Assembly: GCA_964612995.1 (NCBI GenBank)
Contig: CAZTGE010000010.1
Span: forward strand, 1 to 50,581
Origin: SLQH01 sp964612995
Lineage (GTDB): Bacteria > Planctomycetota > UBA11346
DNA: 50,581 nucleotides
Reading direction: 5' to 3'
Shown here: positions 38,000-46,416 of the stretch, in pieces
Layout of the letters: each line of letters starts with the position of its first letter
Position numbering within the stretch: the first letter of the stretch is position 1
Translations under genes and position numbers: made by a program
The notes under the pieces: model-generated
The model's database searches: none
Seen by the model: the letters and a program-made list of their open reading frames with translations, nothing else
What the model was told of the DNA's origin: nothing

Positions 38000-38773
38000 A
38001 TGAAGCGCACCATCATCGCGATCGACGCCGACAAGTGCAACGGATGCCGCCAGTGCGTGGACGCCTGCCACGAGGGCGCCATCCAGATGGTCGACGGCAA
38101 AGCCCGTCTGATCTCCGATATCTACTGCGACGGCCTGGGCGATTGCATCGGCGAGTGCCCTACCGGCGCGATCACCAAGGTCGAACGCGAAGCCGAAGCC
38201 TACGATCAGGCCGCGGTCGACCGCCACCTGCGCGAACAGGGCCACGAGCCCGCTCCCGCCGCCCATGGACCGCAGGCCCACAATGGCCCCTGCCATGGCG
38301 GATGTCCCGGCGCGGCCATGCGCCAGATGGCCCGCCCGGCCACGCCGTCGGCCCCGTCCCCAACGGCACAACCCGCGACGGACCAGCGGAGCCAGCTCGG
38401 ACATTGGCCGGTTCAGCTGCGCCTGGTCCCGCCCAACGCCCCCTTCCTCGCGGGTGCCGACCTGCTGATCTGCGCCGATTGCGTGCCCTTTACCGTGCCC
38501 GACTTTCACGAGCGTTACCTCCGCGACCGGGTGGTGGTGACCGCCTGCCCCAAGCTCGATCCGGCCGAGATCAACGCCGCCCGTATCGAGGCGCTCATGC
38601 AGCACAGCGGTGTGCGCAGCGTGACCGTCCTGCGCATGGAGGTCCCCTGCTGTGGCGGCCTGGCCCAACAGACCATCGAGGCTTGGAAACATCACGCCCC
38701 GTCCATACCCTGCGCGGTCCACACCGTGGGCATCCAGGGCGGGATCGACAAGCAGACCATGGTCTGCGCCTGA
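38000..38773 (+). CDS. 4Fe-4S ferredoxin-type protein partner of Hcp
   Basis: This encodes 257 aa; the ATG at 38000 has GGAAGGAG eight bases upstream. Residues 10-60 hold two clustered iron-sulfur motifs (CNGCRQCVDAC and CDGLGDCIGECP), as in 2x[4Fe-4S] ferredoxins. A His/Cys-rich linker follows (GPCHGGCPG), then a region with further cysteines (LICADCVPF, TACPKLD, PCCGGLAQQT). Such proteins are commonly encoded beside hcp and are thought to pass electrons to it. It sits 50 bases upstream of hcp in the same operon, behind the FNR-type promoter. It probably works in the cytoplasm. Confidence 0.9.
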   Translation: MKRTIIAIDADKCNGCRQCVDACHEGAIQMVDGKARLISDIYCDGLGDCIGECPTGAITKVEREAEAYDQAAVDRHLREQGHEPAPAAHGPQAHNGPCHGGCPGAAMRQMARPATPSAPSPTAQPATDQRSQLGHWPVQLRLVPPNAPFLAGADLLICADCVPFTVPDFHERYLRDRVVVTACPKLDPAEINAARIEALMQHSGVRSVTVLRMEVPCCGGLAQQTIEAWKHHAPSIPCAVHTVGIQGGIDKQTMVCA

Positions 38774-38823
38774 TCCCACTCCTTCGAACCTGCATTCCCC
38801 TTCTGAGAAAAGGAAGTTCCCCT

Positions 38824-40482
38824 ATGTCCATGTTCTGCTACCAGTGCGAACAGACCGCGAAGAACACAGCCTGCACCGTCCACGGTGTATGCGGCAAGGA
38901 CCCGCAGACTGCCGCGCTACAGGACCTGCTGGTGCACGCCACCAAGGGTATCGCCCAATACGCCGCCCGCGCTGCGGAGCTGGGCGTGCACGACCGGCTG
39001 GTCGACCGCGCGATCATCGAGAACCTCTTCGCGACGGTGACCAACGTCGACTTCGACCCCGCCCGGCTCGAGGAACACATCCGCGCGAGCGCCCGCTTCA
39101 AATCCAAGGCCAAGGCAGCCTACGAAGAAGCCGCCAGCGCCTCGGGCAAGCCGGTGCACAACCCCGACGGCCCCGCGATCTGGGAACCGGCACCTGATCG
39201 CGAGGGGCTGCTGGAGCAGGCGCACGCGGTGAGCATCGCCAAGGAGATCGATGCCGACGGCCCGACCGTCGCCGGCCTCAAGGAACTGATCACCTACGGC
39301 CTCAAGGGCGCTGCCGCCTACGCCGACCATGCCCGGGTGCTCGGCCACGAGGACGACGACATCTACACCCGCTTCGCCACCACCCTCGACTTCCTCACCC
39401 GCGAAGGTCACAGCAGCGAGGGCCTGCTCGCGACGGTGCTGGCGACCGGCAAGCTCAATCTCGATGTCATGGCCTTGCTCGACGCCGCCAATACCGGTGC
39501 CTACGGCACTCCGGAGCCCACCCGGGTGCGCACCACCCCGGTAGCCGGCAAGTGTATCCTGGTCTCGGGTCACGACCTCAAGGACCTCCAGCTGCTGCTC
39601 GAGCAGACCGAGGGCACCGGAATCAAGATCTACACCCACTCCGAGATGCTCCCGGCCCACGGCTATCCCGAGCTGAACAAATACGACCATCTGGTCGGCA
39701 ACTACGGCGGCGCCTGGCAGGACCAGCAGAAGGAATTCCCCGAATTCCCCGGTGCGATCCTGTTCACCACCAACTGCATCCAGAAACCGGCGGTGACCTA
39801 CCAGGAGCGCTTGTTCACCACCGGCCTGGTCGCCTGGCCCGACGTGCAGCACATCGGTGAGGACAAGGACTTCTCTCCGGTGATCGCGGCGGCCAAGGCT
39901 GCACCCGGTTTCGCAGAAGACGCACCGGAGCATTGGATCACCGTCGGTTTCGGCCACGGCGCGTTGATGCAGGTCGCCCCCGCGGTGATCGACGCGATCA
40001 AGGGTGGCGCGCTGCGTCACCTGTTCCTCATCGGCGGTTGCGACGGCGCCAAGACCGGCCGCAACTACTACACCGAGTTCGCCGAACAGGTGCCCGACGA
40101 CTGCGCCATCCTCACCCTGGCTTGCGGCAAGTATCGCTTCAACAAGCTCGACTTCGGCAAGATCGGCGGCATCCCGCGCCTACTCGACGTCGGTCAGTGC
40201 AACGACAGCTACTCGGCGATCAAGGTCGCCGGTGCGTTGGCCGAAGCCTTCGAATGCGAGATCAACGAACTGCCGCTGTCGTTCATCGTCAGCTGGTTCG
40301 AGCAGAAAGCGGTCGCCATCCTGCTGACCCTGCTCTACCTCGGGGTCAAGGACATCCGCCTCGGTCCCACGCTGCCGGCCTTCATCACGCCCGAGGTGCT
40401 CGACCTGCTGGTCGAACACTATCAGATCAAGCCGATCGGCACCCCGGAAGAGGACCTGGCCGCGGCCCTCGCGGGCAAATAG
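38824..40482 (+). CDS. hcp: Hybrid cluster protein (hydroxylamine reductase)
   Basis: This encodes 552 aa from ATG 38824, with AAAAGGAAG upstream. Hcp holds a proximal 4Fe-4S cluster and a 4Fe-2S-2O hybrid cluster; it reduces hydroxylamine in vitro and is proposed to remove NO or act as an S-nitrosylase in vivo. The N-terminal cluster motif CYQCEQT...CTVHGVCGK is present, and hybrid-cluster ligand regions are seen: GHD (residue about 245), TNCIQKP, GGCDGAK, and FIVSWFEQKA. Length and N-terminal spacing agree with class I Hcp. Expression under low oxygen or nitrosative stress is expected from the FNR-type promoter upstream of the ferredoxin gene. Confidence 0.97.
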   Translation: MSMFCYQCEQTAKNTACTVHGVCGKDPQTAALQDLLVHATKGIAQYAARAAELGVHDRLVDRAIIENLFATVTNVDFDPARLEEHIRASARFKSKAKAAYEEAASASGKPVHNPDGPAIWEPAPDREGLLEQAHAVSIAKEIDADGPTVAGLKELITYGLKGAAAYADHARVLGHEDDDIYTRFATTLDFLTREGHSSEGLLATVLATGKLNLDVMALLDAANTGAYGTPEPTRVRTTPVAGKCILVSGHDLKDLQLLLEQTEGTGIKIYTHSEMLPAHGYPELNKYDHLVGNYGGAWQDQQKEFPEFPGAILFTTNCIQKPAVTYQERLFTTGLVAWPDVQHIGEDKDFSPVIAAAKAAPGFAEDAPEHWITVGFGHGALMQVAPAVIDAIKGGALRHLFLIGGCDGAKTGRNYYTEFAEQVPDDCAILTLACGKYRFNKLDFGKIGGIPRLLDVGQCNDSYSAIKVAGALAEAFECEINELPLSFIVSWFEQKAVAILLTLLYLGVKDIRLGPTLPAFITPEVLDLLVEHYQIKPIGTPEEDLAAALAGK

Positions 40483-40497
40483 CCCGATCCGGTCGCC

Positions 40498-40531
40498 CCG
40501 CCGCGCCCGGAATCCAGGCCGGGCGCGGCGG
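40498..40531 (+). terminator. Strong hairpin after hcp
   Basis: A perfect 13-bp stem (CCGCCGCGCCCGG with complement CCGGGCGCGGCGG) encloses an 8-base loop, starting 15 bases after the hcp stop. There is no U-tract after it, so it is not a textbook intrinsic terminator, but it could attenuate transcription or protect the hcp messenger 3' end before the cupin gene. Confidence 0.55.
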
Positions 40532-40567
40532 CCTCTGACGCCCCCTGCCTCCAGCGGAGCCTGCGCT

Positions 40568-40906
40568 ATGGACCTCGTCAACGCCCTCACCGCCCCCACG
40601 ATGGACAACCCGCATGGCGTGGCCGCTGCCCGCTTGTTCGATGGCGAACACGCCCAGGTGATCCATCTGACGCTCCAGCCCGGCGAAGCACTCAAGCTGC
40701 ATGTGACCCCGGTCGATGTGGTCTTCTACGTCCTCACCGGCACCGGCGTGGTGACGATCGGCGACGAGGAGGAACGCGTGGAGGCCGACACCTGCATCCC
40801 CAGCCCGGCACGCGTTCCCCACCGTTGGCGCAACGACGCCGATAGACCGCTGCGGGTGCTGGTGGTCAAGACCCCGCGGCCCACGGAGGCGACCCGGCTG
40901 CTCTGA
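40568..40906 (+). CDS. Small cupin-domain protein
   Basis: This encodes 112 aa and is a single beta-barrel cupin. Motif 1 is degenerate (LQPGEALKLHVTPVDVVFYVLTGTGVVTIGDEE), keeping one metal-type His and with few other canonical ligands; motif 2 is SPARVPHRWRNDADRPLRVLVV with the second His. It may bind a metal or small ligand; function is unknown. It follows hcp by 85 bases across the hairpin and could be read through from the FNR-type promoter. An AGCGGAG stretch lies upstream of the ATG. Confidence 0.85.
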   Translation: MDLVNALTAPTMDNPHGVAAARLFDGEHAQVIHLTLQPGEALKLHVTPVDVVFYVLTGTGVVTIGDEEERVEADTCIPSPARVPHRWRNDADRPLRVLVVKTPRPTEATRLL

Positions 40907-40987
40907 AACGGCCCCGTCAGCGCTGCATGCACCTGCGGCCCCGAAGGGGACCATGCTCCCCGACCAGCGCCGATCACGCCTCTCGGC

Positions 40988-42373
40988 TCAGTCGCGCACG
41001 AAGCACAACGGCGTATCGATGGCGCTCTGCGGATCGCGCCCGATCAACCGGCCACGATAATACTGGAAGCGGAACAGCTCGACCCTATGCGCACCGAGCA
41101 GCACGACCTCGCGCCCGTCGGGCTTCCACAGACAGCTGGTCTGCTCCGCGGCCGGCGTTGCTGATGCTCCCGCCAGCGTGCTGACGAGGAACCCCAGCCC
41201 AGAGGCTGCGTCACCTCGGGGCAGCGTCGTGGCGAACCGTAGGCTGCACCGCCCCCGCCGCAGGCAACGGAGGTGGAACCCCTCCGGCCGGGGCGGGTTG
41301 GATTGCGACGGGTGCAACCAGACCGGTCGCCAGGTGCCGATGATGGCGTCCCGTTCCACCGCTGGCACCGCGATCTGTTCGATCCGCTCGCGATCGGGCC
41401 CGAGGTCGTAGCCGAGCTCGATCAGCAAGCCCTCGGAGAGCGACTGCATGCATAGCGGCATCTGCGCGAAACGCTCCAGCGAGCCATCGCTGATCGCTGG
41501 CCATTCGTGGGCCATGATGCCTCCGGCGGCCAGGGCACTGATGCGATAGTCGGGATCGGAGAGCAAGGTCCGCAGGAAGGCGACCGCCTGTGCGTCTGCG
41601 CGCCCTGCGACCAGCGCCGTGGCCCGTGCGCGCAGATCGTAGCCCTGGGCCGCCACGCAGAGCCGCGCCACCTGCATGGCACACGCATCATCCCGGGCGA
41701 ACACCGTCTCAAGGATCCCGGCCCGGACATCGCGCATGTCGTGCCAGGCCCGCAGGCCGAACGCGAGACCGAACTCCGACCCGCCCCATGAGCCCGGATC
41801 ATCTTTCTGTTGTTCCGTGAAGCGCTCCCTGACCGCAGCGATGGCCGTGATCTGCCGGCGCAGCAGCTGTAACAAGCCCTCGCCGACCCCGGCATCTCTC
41901 GCATCGACCAGCGCGGCCACAATCGCGGGATCGGCCGGAATCGCTTCGAGGAAGGCGGTCGGCAGCGCTTCCATCCGTGCGAACACATGCACCGCGCGCT
42001 CGTAGCGCTCCTGCTCATCCTCCCCCGCCCGGTCGATGAACCCGAGGATCCCGGCCGGCGTACTGGGCACGGCGACGTTCTCGTAGATGGCACAGCGGTC
42101 ATCGAGGAAACGAGCACGCAGCCGTTCGGCCGCCATCAGCCGCGAGGAAATCGCCCGCAGCCGCCCGATTTCAGTCTGCTCGCGTTCCAGTGCCTCGCGG
42201 CTGGTGGACAAATGCTGGCGCAGCTCACGCACCTCGACCACGTAGGCCTTCATCTGCTGCTCGAGCGCGGCCACCTGGTCCGTGGCCTCCTGGCAGGCGC
42301 CCAGCAGGGCGGTGGCAACCAGGATCGCCTGGGCGGGCGAAGAGCTGCGCCGGGCGCTCAGCCTGGCATCCAT
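40988..42373 (-). CDS. Lipoprotein with coiled coil and HEAT-like C-terminal region
   Basis: This encodes 461 aa from ATG 42373 (MDARLSARRSSS). Residues 12-26 are a lipoprotein signal (AQAILVATALLGAC) with lipobox LLGAC at about Cys26. Residues 30-85 are a predicted coiled coil (QVAALEQQMKAYVVEVRELRQHLSTSREALEREQTE). The central part is helical, with a HEAT-like pattern (VAFLRTLLSDPDYRISALAAGGIMAHEW), and the end is beta-rich. The frame is open far upstream but only as antisense to recD2. It is divergent from recD2, with 189 bases between the starts. Function is unknown; a trans-envelope scaffold is possible. Confidence 0.8.
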   Translation of the reverse strand: MDARLSARRSSSPAQAILVATALLGACQEATDQVAALEQQMKAYVVEVRELRQHLSTSREALEREQTEIGRLRAISSRLMAAERLRARFLDDRCAIYENVAVPSTPAGILGFIDRAGEDEQERYERAVHVFARMEALPTAFLEAIPADPAIVAALVDARDAGVGEGLLQLLRRQITAIAAVRERFTEQQKDDPGSWGGSEFGLAFGLRAWHDMRDVRAGILETVFARDDACAMQVARLCVAAQGYDLRARATALVAGRADAQAVAFLRTLLSDPDYRISALAAGGIMAHEWPAISDGSLERFAQMPLCMQSLSEGLLIELGYDLGPDRERIEQIAVPAVERDAIIGTWRPVWLHPSQSNPPRPEGFHLRCLRRGRCSLRFATTLPRGDAASGLGFLVSTLAGASATPAAEQTSCLWKPDGREVVLLGAHRVELFRFQYYRGRLIGRDPQSAIDTPLCFVRD

Positions 42374-42562
42374 CTCGGTCTCCGAGCAAACACATCCGAC
42401 ATGCGCGGGCGTGCCTTTGCGCTGCGCATAGTACATGGCGCTGCGCCAGCTGTCCACCCCGGTTGATTCAGCAAGCGCAGCCCCCGGCTTGCAGGCCGAT
42501 GGCGAACACGCATCGTCGCAGCCGGGCGAGCGAGCGCACAGCCGCGCCATGCCCGGAGCACC

Positions 42563-44938
42563 ATGCAGCCGCAGGAACAGTTCGATGTCTCCTCTGCACG
42601 TCTGGTCGAGATCCGGGCCCAGCGCGACGGCGCCTGGATCGCGGGCCGCGCGGCCATCGAGCAGGGTCCGGACCACCTGATCGAACGCATGGTCTCGCTC
42701 GCCGGGGTGCTGCCGGGAGCGGCGATCGGCCGCTATTACGCATTGCGCCTGGAGTACACCCCACACCCGCGCTACGGCGACCAGTACAAAATACTGCGCG
42801 CCCGCCCGGCGATGCCGCTGACACGCACGGGCCTGGCCGCGTACATGAAGCACCACATCCGCGGCATCGGCCCCAGGCGGGCGGCGGCGTTGATCGACGC
42901 CTTCGGCGTGGACCTGCCCGCGGTGCTCGACGCGCCGGATGCAGCCGCGCGCGTAGCTGCACGCGTGCGCATCCCCCGCCGGGTGCTCGATGCCCTGCTC
43001 GAGGAATGGCGCGTGGTCCGCGACACCGCCGAACTCGAGATCGCCCTGCACGGCGCCGGCTGCTCGCCACGCCAGATCGCGCGCATGCACGACCGCTTCG
43101 GTCTCGCCCTGCCCACGGTGGCCAGTTCGCAGCCCTACCGCCTGATGGAGGTGCGCGGGCTCACCTTCCGGCATGCAGACGCCATCGCCCGCCACTTCGG
43201 CTGCGATGAGCGGGATCCCGCCCGCTGCCTCGCCGCCGTCGCCGAGGCGCTGCGGCAGGAGACCGCCCACGGCCACTGCTGGACCGACTGGCAGCAGGTC
43301 TGTCGCAGCGCGGCTGCGCTGGTCGACCTCGACCCGGACAGCCTCGCAGCGATCGTCACCGCCCTGCCGCCAGAGCAGACCTTCTTCATCCGCGACCGGT
43401 CCGATCGCACCTGGCTGCCGCATCTGCATGCGGCCCACCAGACCCTGGTCACGACAGTGGCCGCTCGCCAGCACCTCGTCCTGAATGCACCGGCAGCCCA
43501 CACCGGCATCCCGCCGGTCGACGGTCTGACCCTGACCGGAGAACAGGAGGCAGCCGTCGCCGGCGTCCTCGGCCACGCCATCGCCGTGCTCACCGGCGGC
43601 CCCGGCACCGGCAAGACCACCGTTGTGCGCAGCATCATCAACGCCTTCGCCGCACGCTTCACCGATCCGCGGATCCGTCTCGCCGCACCCACCGGCAAGG
43701 CGGCCAAGCGGATGAGCGAGAGCTGCGGGTGCGAAGCGACCACCGTCCATCGTCTGCTCGAATGGCAGCAAGACGGCCCCAAGCGCGATGCCGACAACCC
43801 CGTGCCTGCGGACCTGGTGATCATCGACGAAGCCTCGATGCTCGACCACGAACTCGCCGCCCAGCTCCTGCGCGCGCTCAGCGACGCCTGCCGCGTGGTC
43901 TTCGTCGGCGATATCGACCAGCTGCCGCCGGTCGGCCCGGGCCAGTTCCTGGCCGACGTCATCGCCGCAGGCGTGGCCACCTACCGCCTGAGCGTGGTCC
44001 AACGCCAGGCGCAGACCTCGCTCATCGTCGCCGCCGCCGCGGCGATCAAGCAGGGCCGCTTCCCCGCCTTCGCCGATCGCCCCGGGCGCGACCTCTACCT
44101 GCTCGGCGATCTCACCCGCCCCGCGATCCGCGAGCACATCCTCAACTATGTGCGCAGCGACATCCCCCGCCGCACCGGCATCGCGACCCACGAGATCCGC
44201 GTGCTCATCCCCCAGTACCGTGGCGATTGCGGCATCGATGCGATCAATGCCCTGCTCCAGGACGCCCTCAACCCCCCTGCGGACGACCGGCCCGAGATCC
44301 CCATCGGGCGCGACGCCCGGGCGCGGGTCGGCGACCGTCTGCTGTGGCAGAGCAACCTGCCCGAGCTCGGTCTGGTCAACGGCACCGAGTTGACCCTCGA
44401 GGCACTGATCGAGCACGCAGGCGAGCGCAAGGCGCGCATCCGCGACGACGACGGCCGGGTGCAGGACATCGCCGTCCACCAGCTCGACGTCCGCCTCGCC
44501 TACGCCCTCTCGATCCACAAGGCCCAGGGCAGCGAGTATCCCGCCTGCATCGTGGTCATCGACCCCGCTGGCGGTGCCCTGCTCAACCGCCGTCTGGTCT
44601 ACACCGCCCTCACCCGCGCCCGACGCCTCTGCGTCATCCTCGGCCAGCGTACCACCCTCGCCCGCGCCATCAGCAACGACCGCGACGAGGCGCGCCGCAG
44701 CGGCCTGGCCGACGACCTGCGCCGACTCGCCGCCGATCAAACACAGACCACCGCGCCCGATCGCCTCGCCGCAGCCGCCGACCACCTCCGCGAACGCTAC
44801 GCAGCCCCCGGCCCCTCGGGCGACGACCTGCCCCCAAACGCCGCCGGTCCGCGCTGCCCCGCCGATTGGGACCGCATCGAAGCAGACCTGAACGAGCAGG
44901 ACCAGGCCGACGACCGGCCGACAGACCCCGGCAGGTGA
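42563..44938 (+). CDS. recD2: RecD2-type ATP-dependent DNA helicase
   Basis: This encodes 791 aa, with GGAGCACC directly before ATG 42563. It is a superfamily 1B 5'-3' helicase. The N-terminal third is the RecD2-specific region with helix-hairpin-helix-like motifs (HHIRGIGPRRAAALIDAFG). Walker A is LTGGPGTGKTT near residue 350, Walker B is LVIIDEASMLD near residue 420, followed by FVGDIDQLPPVGPGQFLADV, and the C-terminal motifs VNGTELTL, YALSIHKAQGSEYP and YTALTRARRLC. The last 70 residues are a charged, Ala/Pro-rich tail. RecB and RecC are not nearby, consistent with RecD2 acting alone in recombination or repair. The family is common in PVC and other non-enteric bacteria. Confidence 0.95.
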   Translation: MQPQEQFDVSSARLVEIRAQRDGAWIAGRAAIEQGPDHLIERMVSLAGVLPGAAIGRYYALRLEYTPHPRYGDQYKILRARPAMPLTRTGLAAYMKHHIRGIGPRRAAALIDAFGVDLPAVLDAPDAAARVAARVRIPRRVLDALLEEWRVVRDTAELEIALHGAGCSPRQIARMHDRFGLALPTVASSQPYRLMEVRGLTFRHADAIARHFGCDERDPARCLAAVAEALRQETAHGHCWTDWQQVCRSAAALVDLDPDSLAAIVTALPPEQTFFIRDRSDRTWLPHLHAAHQTLVTTVAARQHLVLNAPAAHTGIPPVDGLTLTGEQEAAVAGVLGHAIAVLTGGPGTGKTTVVRSIINAFAARFTDPRIRLAAPTGKAAKRMSESCGCEATTVHRLLEWQQDGPKRDADNPVPADLVIIDEASMLDHELAAQLLRALSDACRVVFVGDIDQLPPVGPGQFLADVIAAGVATYRLSVVQRQAQTSLIVAAAAAIKQGRFPAFADRPGRDLYLLGDLTRPAIREHILNYVRSDIPRRTGIATHEIRVLIPQYRGDCGIDAINALLQDALNPPADDRPEIPIGRDARARVGDRLLWQSNLPELGLVNGTELTLEALIEHAGERKARIRDDDGRVQDIAVHQLDVRLAYALSIHKAQGSEYPACIVVIDPAGGALLNRRLVYTALTRARRLCVILGQRTTLARAISNDRDEARRSGLADDLRRLAADQTQTTAPDRLAAAADHLRERYAAPGPSGDDLPPNAAGPRCPADWDRIEADLNEQDQADDRPTDPGR

Positions 44939-45068
44939 CCCCCTGCGCGATCGGATGAACGCAACCCAGCGTGCCGTACCCAACCCCGTTCCACGGCCTT
45001 CGACCGATCGTCGTCATGGCGACCCATGGGGTCGCACTCCCAGGCTCTTTCGCACACTCTTTCCCAGG

Positions 45069-45329
45069 TCAGATGCGCCATGGCCAGGACTCCGGGGTTT
45101 GTGCCAAACCGGCTTTGACCGGGTTGCTGTCAATGTAATCACATGCGGCCTGGAAATGCCGTTCGTCACGAATGTAGCGATCCCAGTAATCCGGCATCCA
45201 CAAAGGTCCTGATCTGGCGAGGGCGCGATTGATCAGTCGGGCTGACTGGGATTTCCAGCGAGTCACCAATCCCCGGGCCTCCAAGGCCTCTGAAGGCAGG
45301 ACATGACCAGCATGAACGCATCCTTGTGT
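45069..45329 (-). pseudogene. Remnant of a Y1/REP-associated (RAYT) transposase
   Basis: Only the C-terminal part is recognisable: RWKSQSARLINRALARSGPLWMPDYWDRYIRDERHF... and IDSNPVKAGLAQTPESWPWRI, matching the WKSF-GR-G-LWQxDYFDRYIRDExHF-YI-NPVKAGL pattern of RAYT transposases, including the Tyr region. The HxH metal-binding half of the domain is missing, and upstream sequence in any frame does not restore it. It is therefore probably a decayed or truncated copy. It lies 130 bases after recD2 (44939-45068 holds nothing I recognise). Confidence 0.75.
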
Positions 45330-45376
45330 CAAATAGACCCACCGGGTTCTGCGCAGCAGTAGTCTGTCCTCGGATG

Positions 45377-45523
45377 TCAGGCCAGCTCGATGAGGGCCGG
45401 CTCGAAGTGGTCCTCGATGGTGGGCAGATTGCCAGTGCGGCACAGGGCGCAGGCGAAGAGGTCGGCCTGGACATCGTCGCCGGTGACGTGGCGATGGGTG
45501 GGGCGGGTGAGGGTGGCGGGCAT
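45377..45523 (-). CDS. 48-aa hypothetical protein
   Basis: The ATG at 45523 has AAGGA seven bases upstream. The product is MPATLTRPTHRHVTGDDV... ending in EPALIELA, with a single CALC pair (FACALCRTGN) that could be half of a zinc site, or form a dimeric one. It begins 19 bases after the 128-aa gene on the same strand, which suggests an operon. I do not recognise it. The sequence is coherent, with a good ribosome-binding site, so it is likely to be a real small gene. Confidence 0.55.
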   Translation of the reverse strand: MPATLTRPTHRHVTGDDVQADLFACALCRTGNLPTIEDHFEPALIELA

Positions 45524-45542
45524 AGGGAGATCCTTTCTGGGA

Positions 45543-45929
45543 TCAGGGATTGGTGGGATATTCGTTCCAGCCGAGATCGTCGTAGAGCCGGTTGCGCACC
45601 GTGCGCAGGGCTACGACCTGGGGATCGGCGGGAGAGCGGTGTTCGAGATCGTTCTCGACCTGGAAGATGGCTTCGGCGAGGAGGGCGCGGCGGTGAGGGT
45701 TGAGCGGCTGGAATTCGCCGCCCATCTGCCGGTAGGCTGCACGGACCCGGCGACGCCATGCAGGGGCGAGCGGGACCAGGGTCTGGCGGACGCTGCGGGT
45801 GCTCTTGACCCTGCGAATCCGCATGGTTGGCGGGGATGGATTCGGCAGGGCACCCTGGATAGGGACTGCGGGGATTGGGCTGGTGAACGATGCGATTTCG
45901 CATGGTTCTGGCAGGACAGCGGTGGTCAT
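45543..45929 (-). CDS. 128-aa hypothetical protein
   Basis: The ATG at 45929 (MTTAVLPEP) has AGGAGG eight bases upstream. Residues 1-40 are proline-rich; the C-terminal 85 residues are helical and charged (PAWRRRVRAAYRQMGGEFQPLNPHRRALLAEAIFQVENDLEHRS...) and end in LYDDLGWNEYPTNP. I do not recognise the family. It is divergent from the small plus-strand genes at 46150 and appears co-transcribed with the 48-aa gene. Its setting among transposase remnants and a toxin-antitoxin pair suggests mobile-element cargo. Confidence 0.6.
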   Translation of the reverse strand: MTTAVLPEPCEIASFTSPIPAVPIQGALPNPSPPTMRIRRVKSTRSVRQTLVPLAPAWRRRVRAAYRQMGGEFQPLNPHRRALLAEAIFQVENDLEHRSPADPQVVALRTVRNRLYDDLGWNEYPTNP

Positions 45930-46048
45930 GCTGCGCCTCCTGTGGTGCAAGGGGTGACCGCGAGCCGTGCGCTGCTGTGGGTGGCGGACTTCCTTCTCCC
46001 GCTACCTGAAATGGCAGCGAGCCGGGCCTCAGTGCTGAACGCTCTTGC

Positions 46049-46066
46049 CGTGATCGCCGGATCACG
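46049..46066. promoter_or_regulatory. Palindrome between divergent small genes
   Basis: CGTGATC-GCCG-GATCACG has perfect 7-bp arms with a 4-base centre. It sits in the 220-base gap (45930-46149) between the divergent 128-aa gene and the 46150 gene, a typical position for an operator of a shared regulator. It could equally be a hairpin. Nothing else is recognised in this gap. Confidence 0.4.
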
Positions 46067-46149
46067 AACCCGATGAGTCGCTGTCTGCGGGGCTGCGCTG
46101 ATGTCCCCTGGCCGCCGAAACCGGGCTCCATGTGACCAAGGAGATGCCC

Positions 46150-46404
46150 ATGGCCACACCCGTATCCGATTTCACCGACGCCGCCCGCGACTGCGCCGGA
46201 CTCCTCACCCTGCTGCACCGCGCCTTGGCGGACCACGTTGCCACCTACGGCAGCGATCCCGATTGAGCGGCGGCGGGCGACCTGATGAGCCTGCGTCACC
46301 GCCTGTACGAGGCGTTGATTCCGACGCGCAACTGCCTGAGCGAGGGCGAGGCCCTGGCCGAGATCGACATCCTGGTCCGGCAGATCCGGCCGGCGCGGGT
46401 CTGA
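46150..46404 (+). pseudogene. Small gene interrupted by an in-frame TGA (or two tiny genes)
   Basis: An 84-codon frame begins at ATG 46150 (AAGGAG six bases upstream; MATPVSDFTDAARDCAGLLTL...) and hits TGA at 46264-46266 after 38 aa. The same frame continues without another stop to 46404, with coherent coding-like sequence (AAAGDLMSLRHRLYEALIPTRN... VRQIRPARV). An internal ATG lies at 46285, without a ribosome-binding site. A TGG-to-TGA change (Trp lost) would explain this; sequencing error or two separate short genes are alternatives. Family unknown; the predicted product would be mostly helical. Confidence 0.5.
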
Positions 46405-46416
46405 AGGGAGACCACG

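Noticed and set aside
42374..44983. N-terminal extension of the 40988 lipoprotein gene across recD2
   Set aside because: The extension is antisense to recD2, while a lipoprotein signal sequence starts naturally at 42373.
46264..46266. Selenocysteine codon
   Set aside because: There is no obvious SECIS-like hairpin directly after the TGA and no redox-protein context; a nonsense change is simpler.
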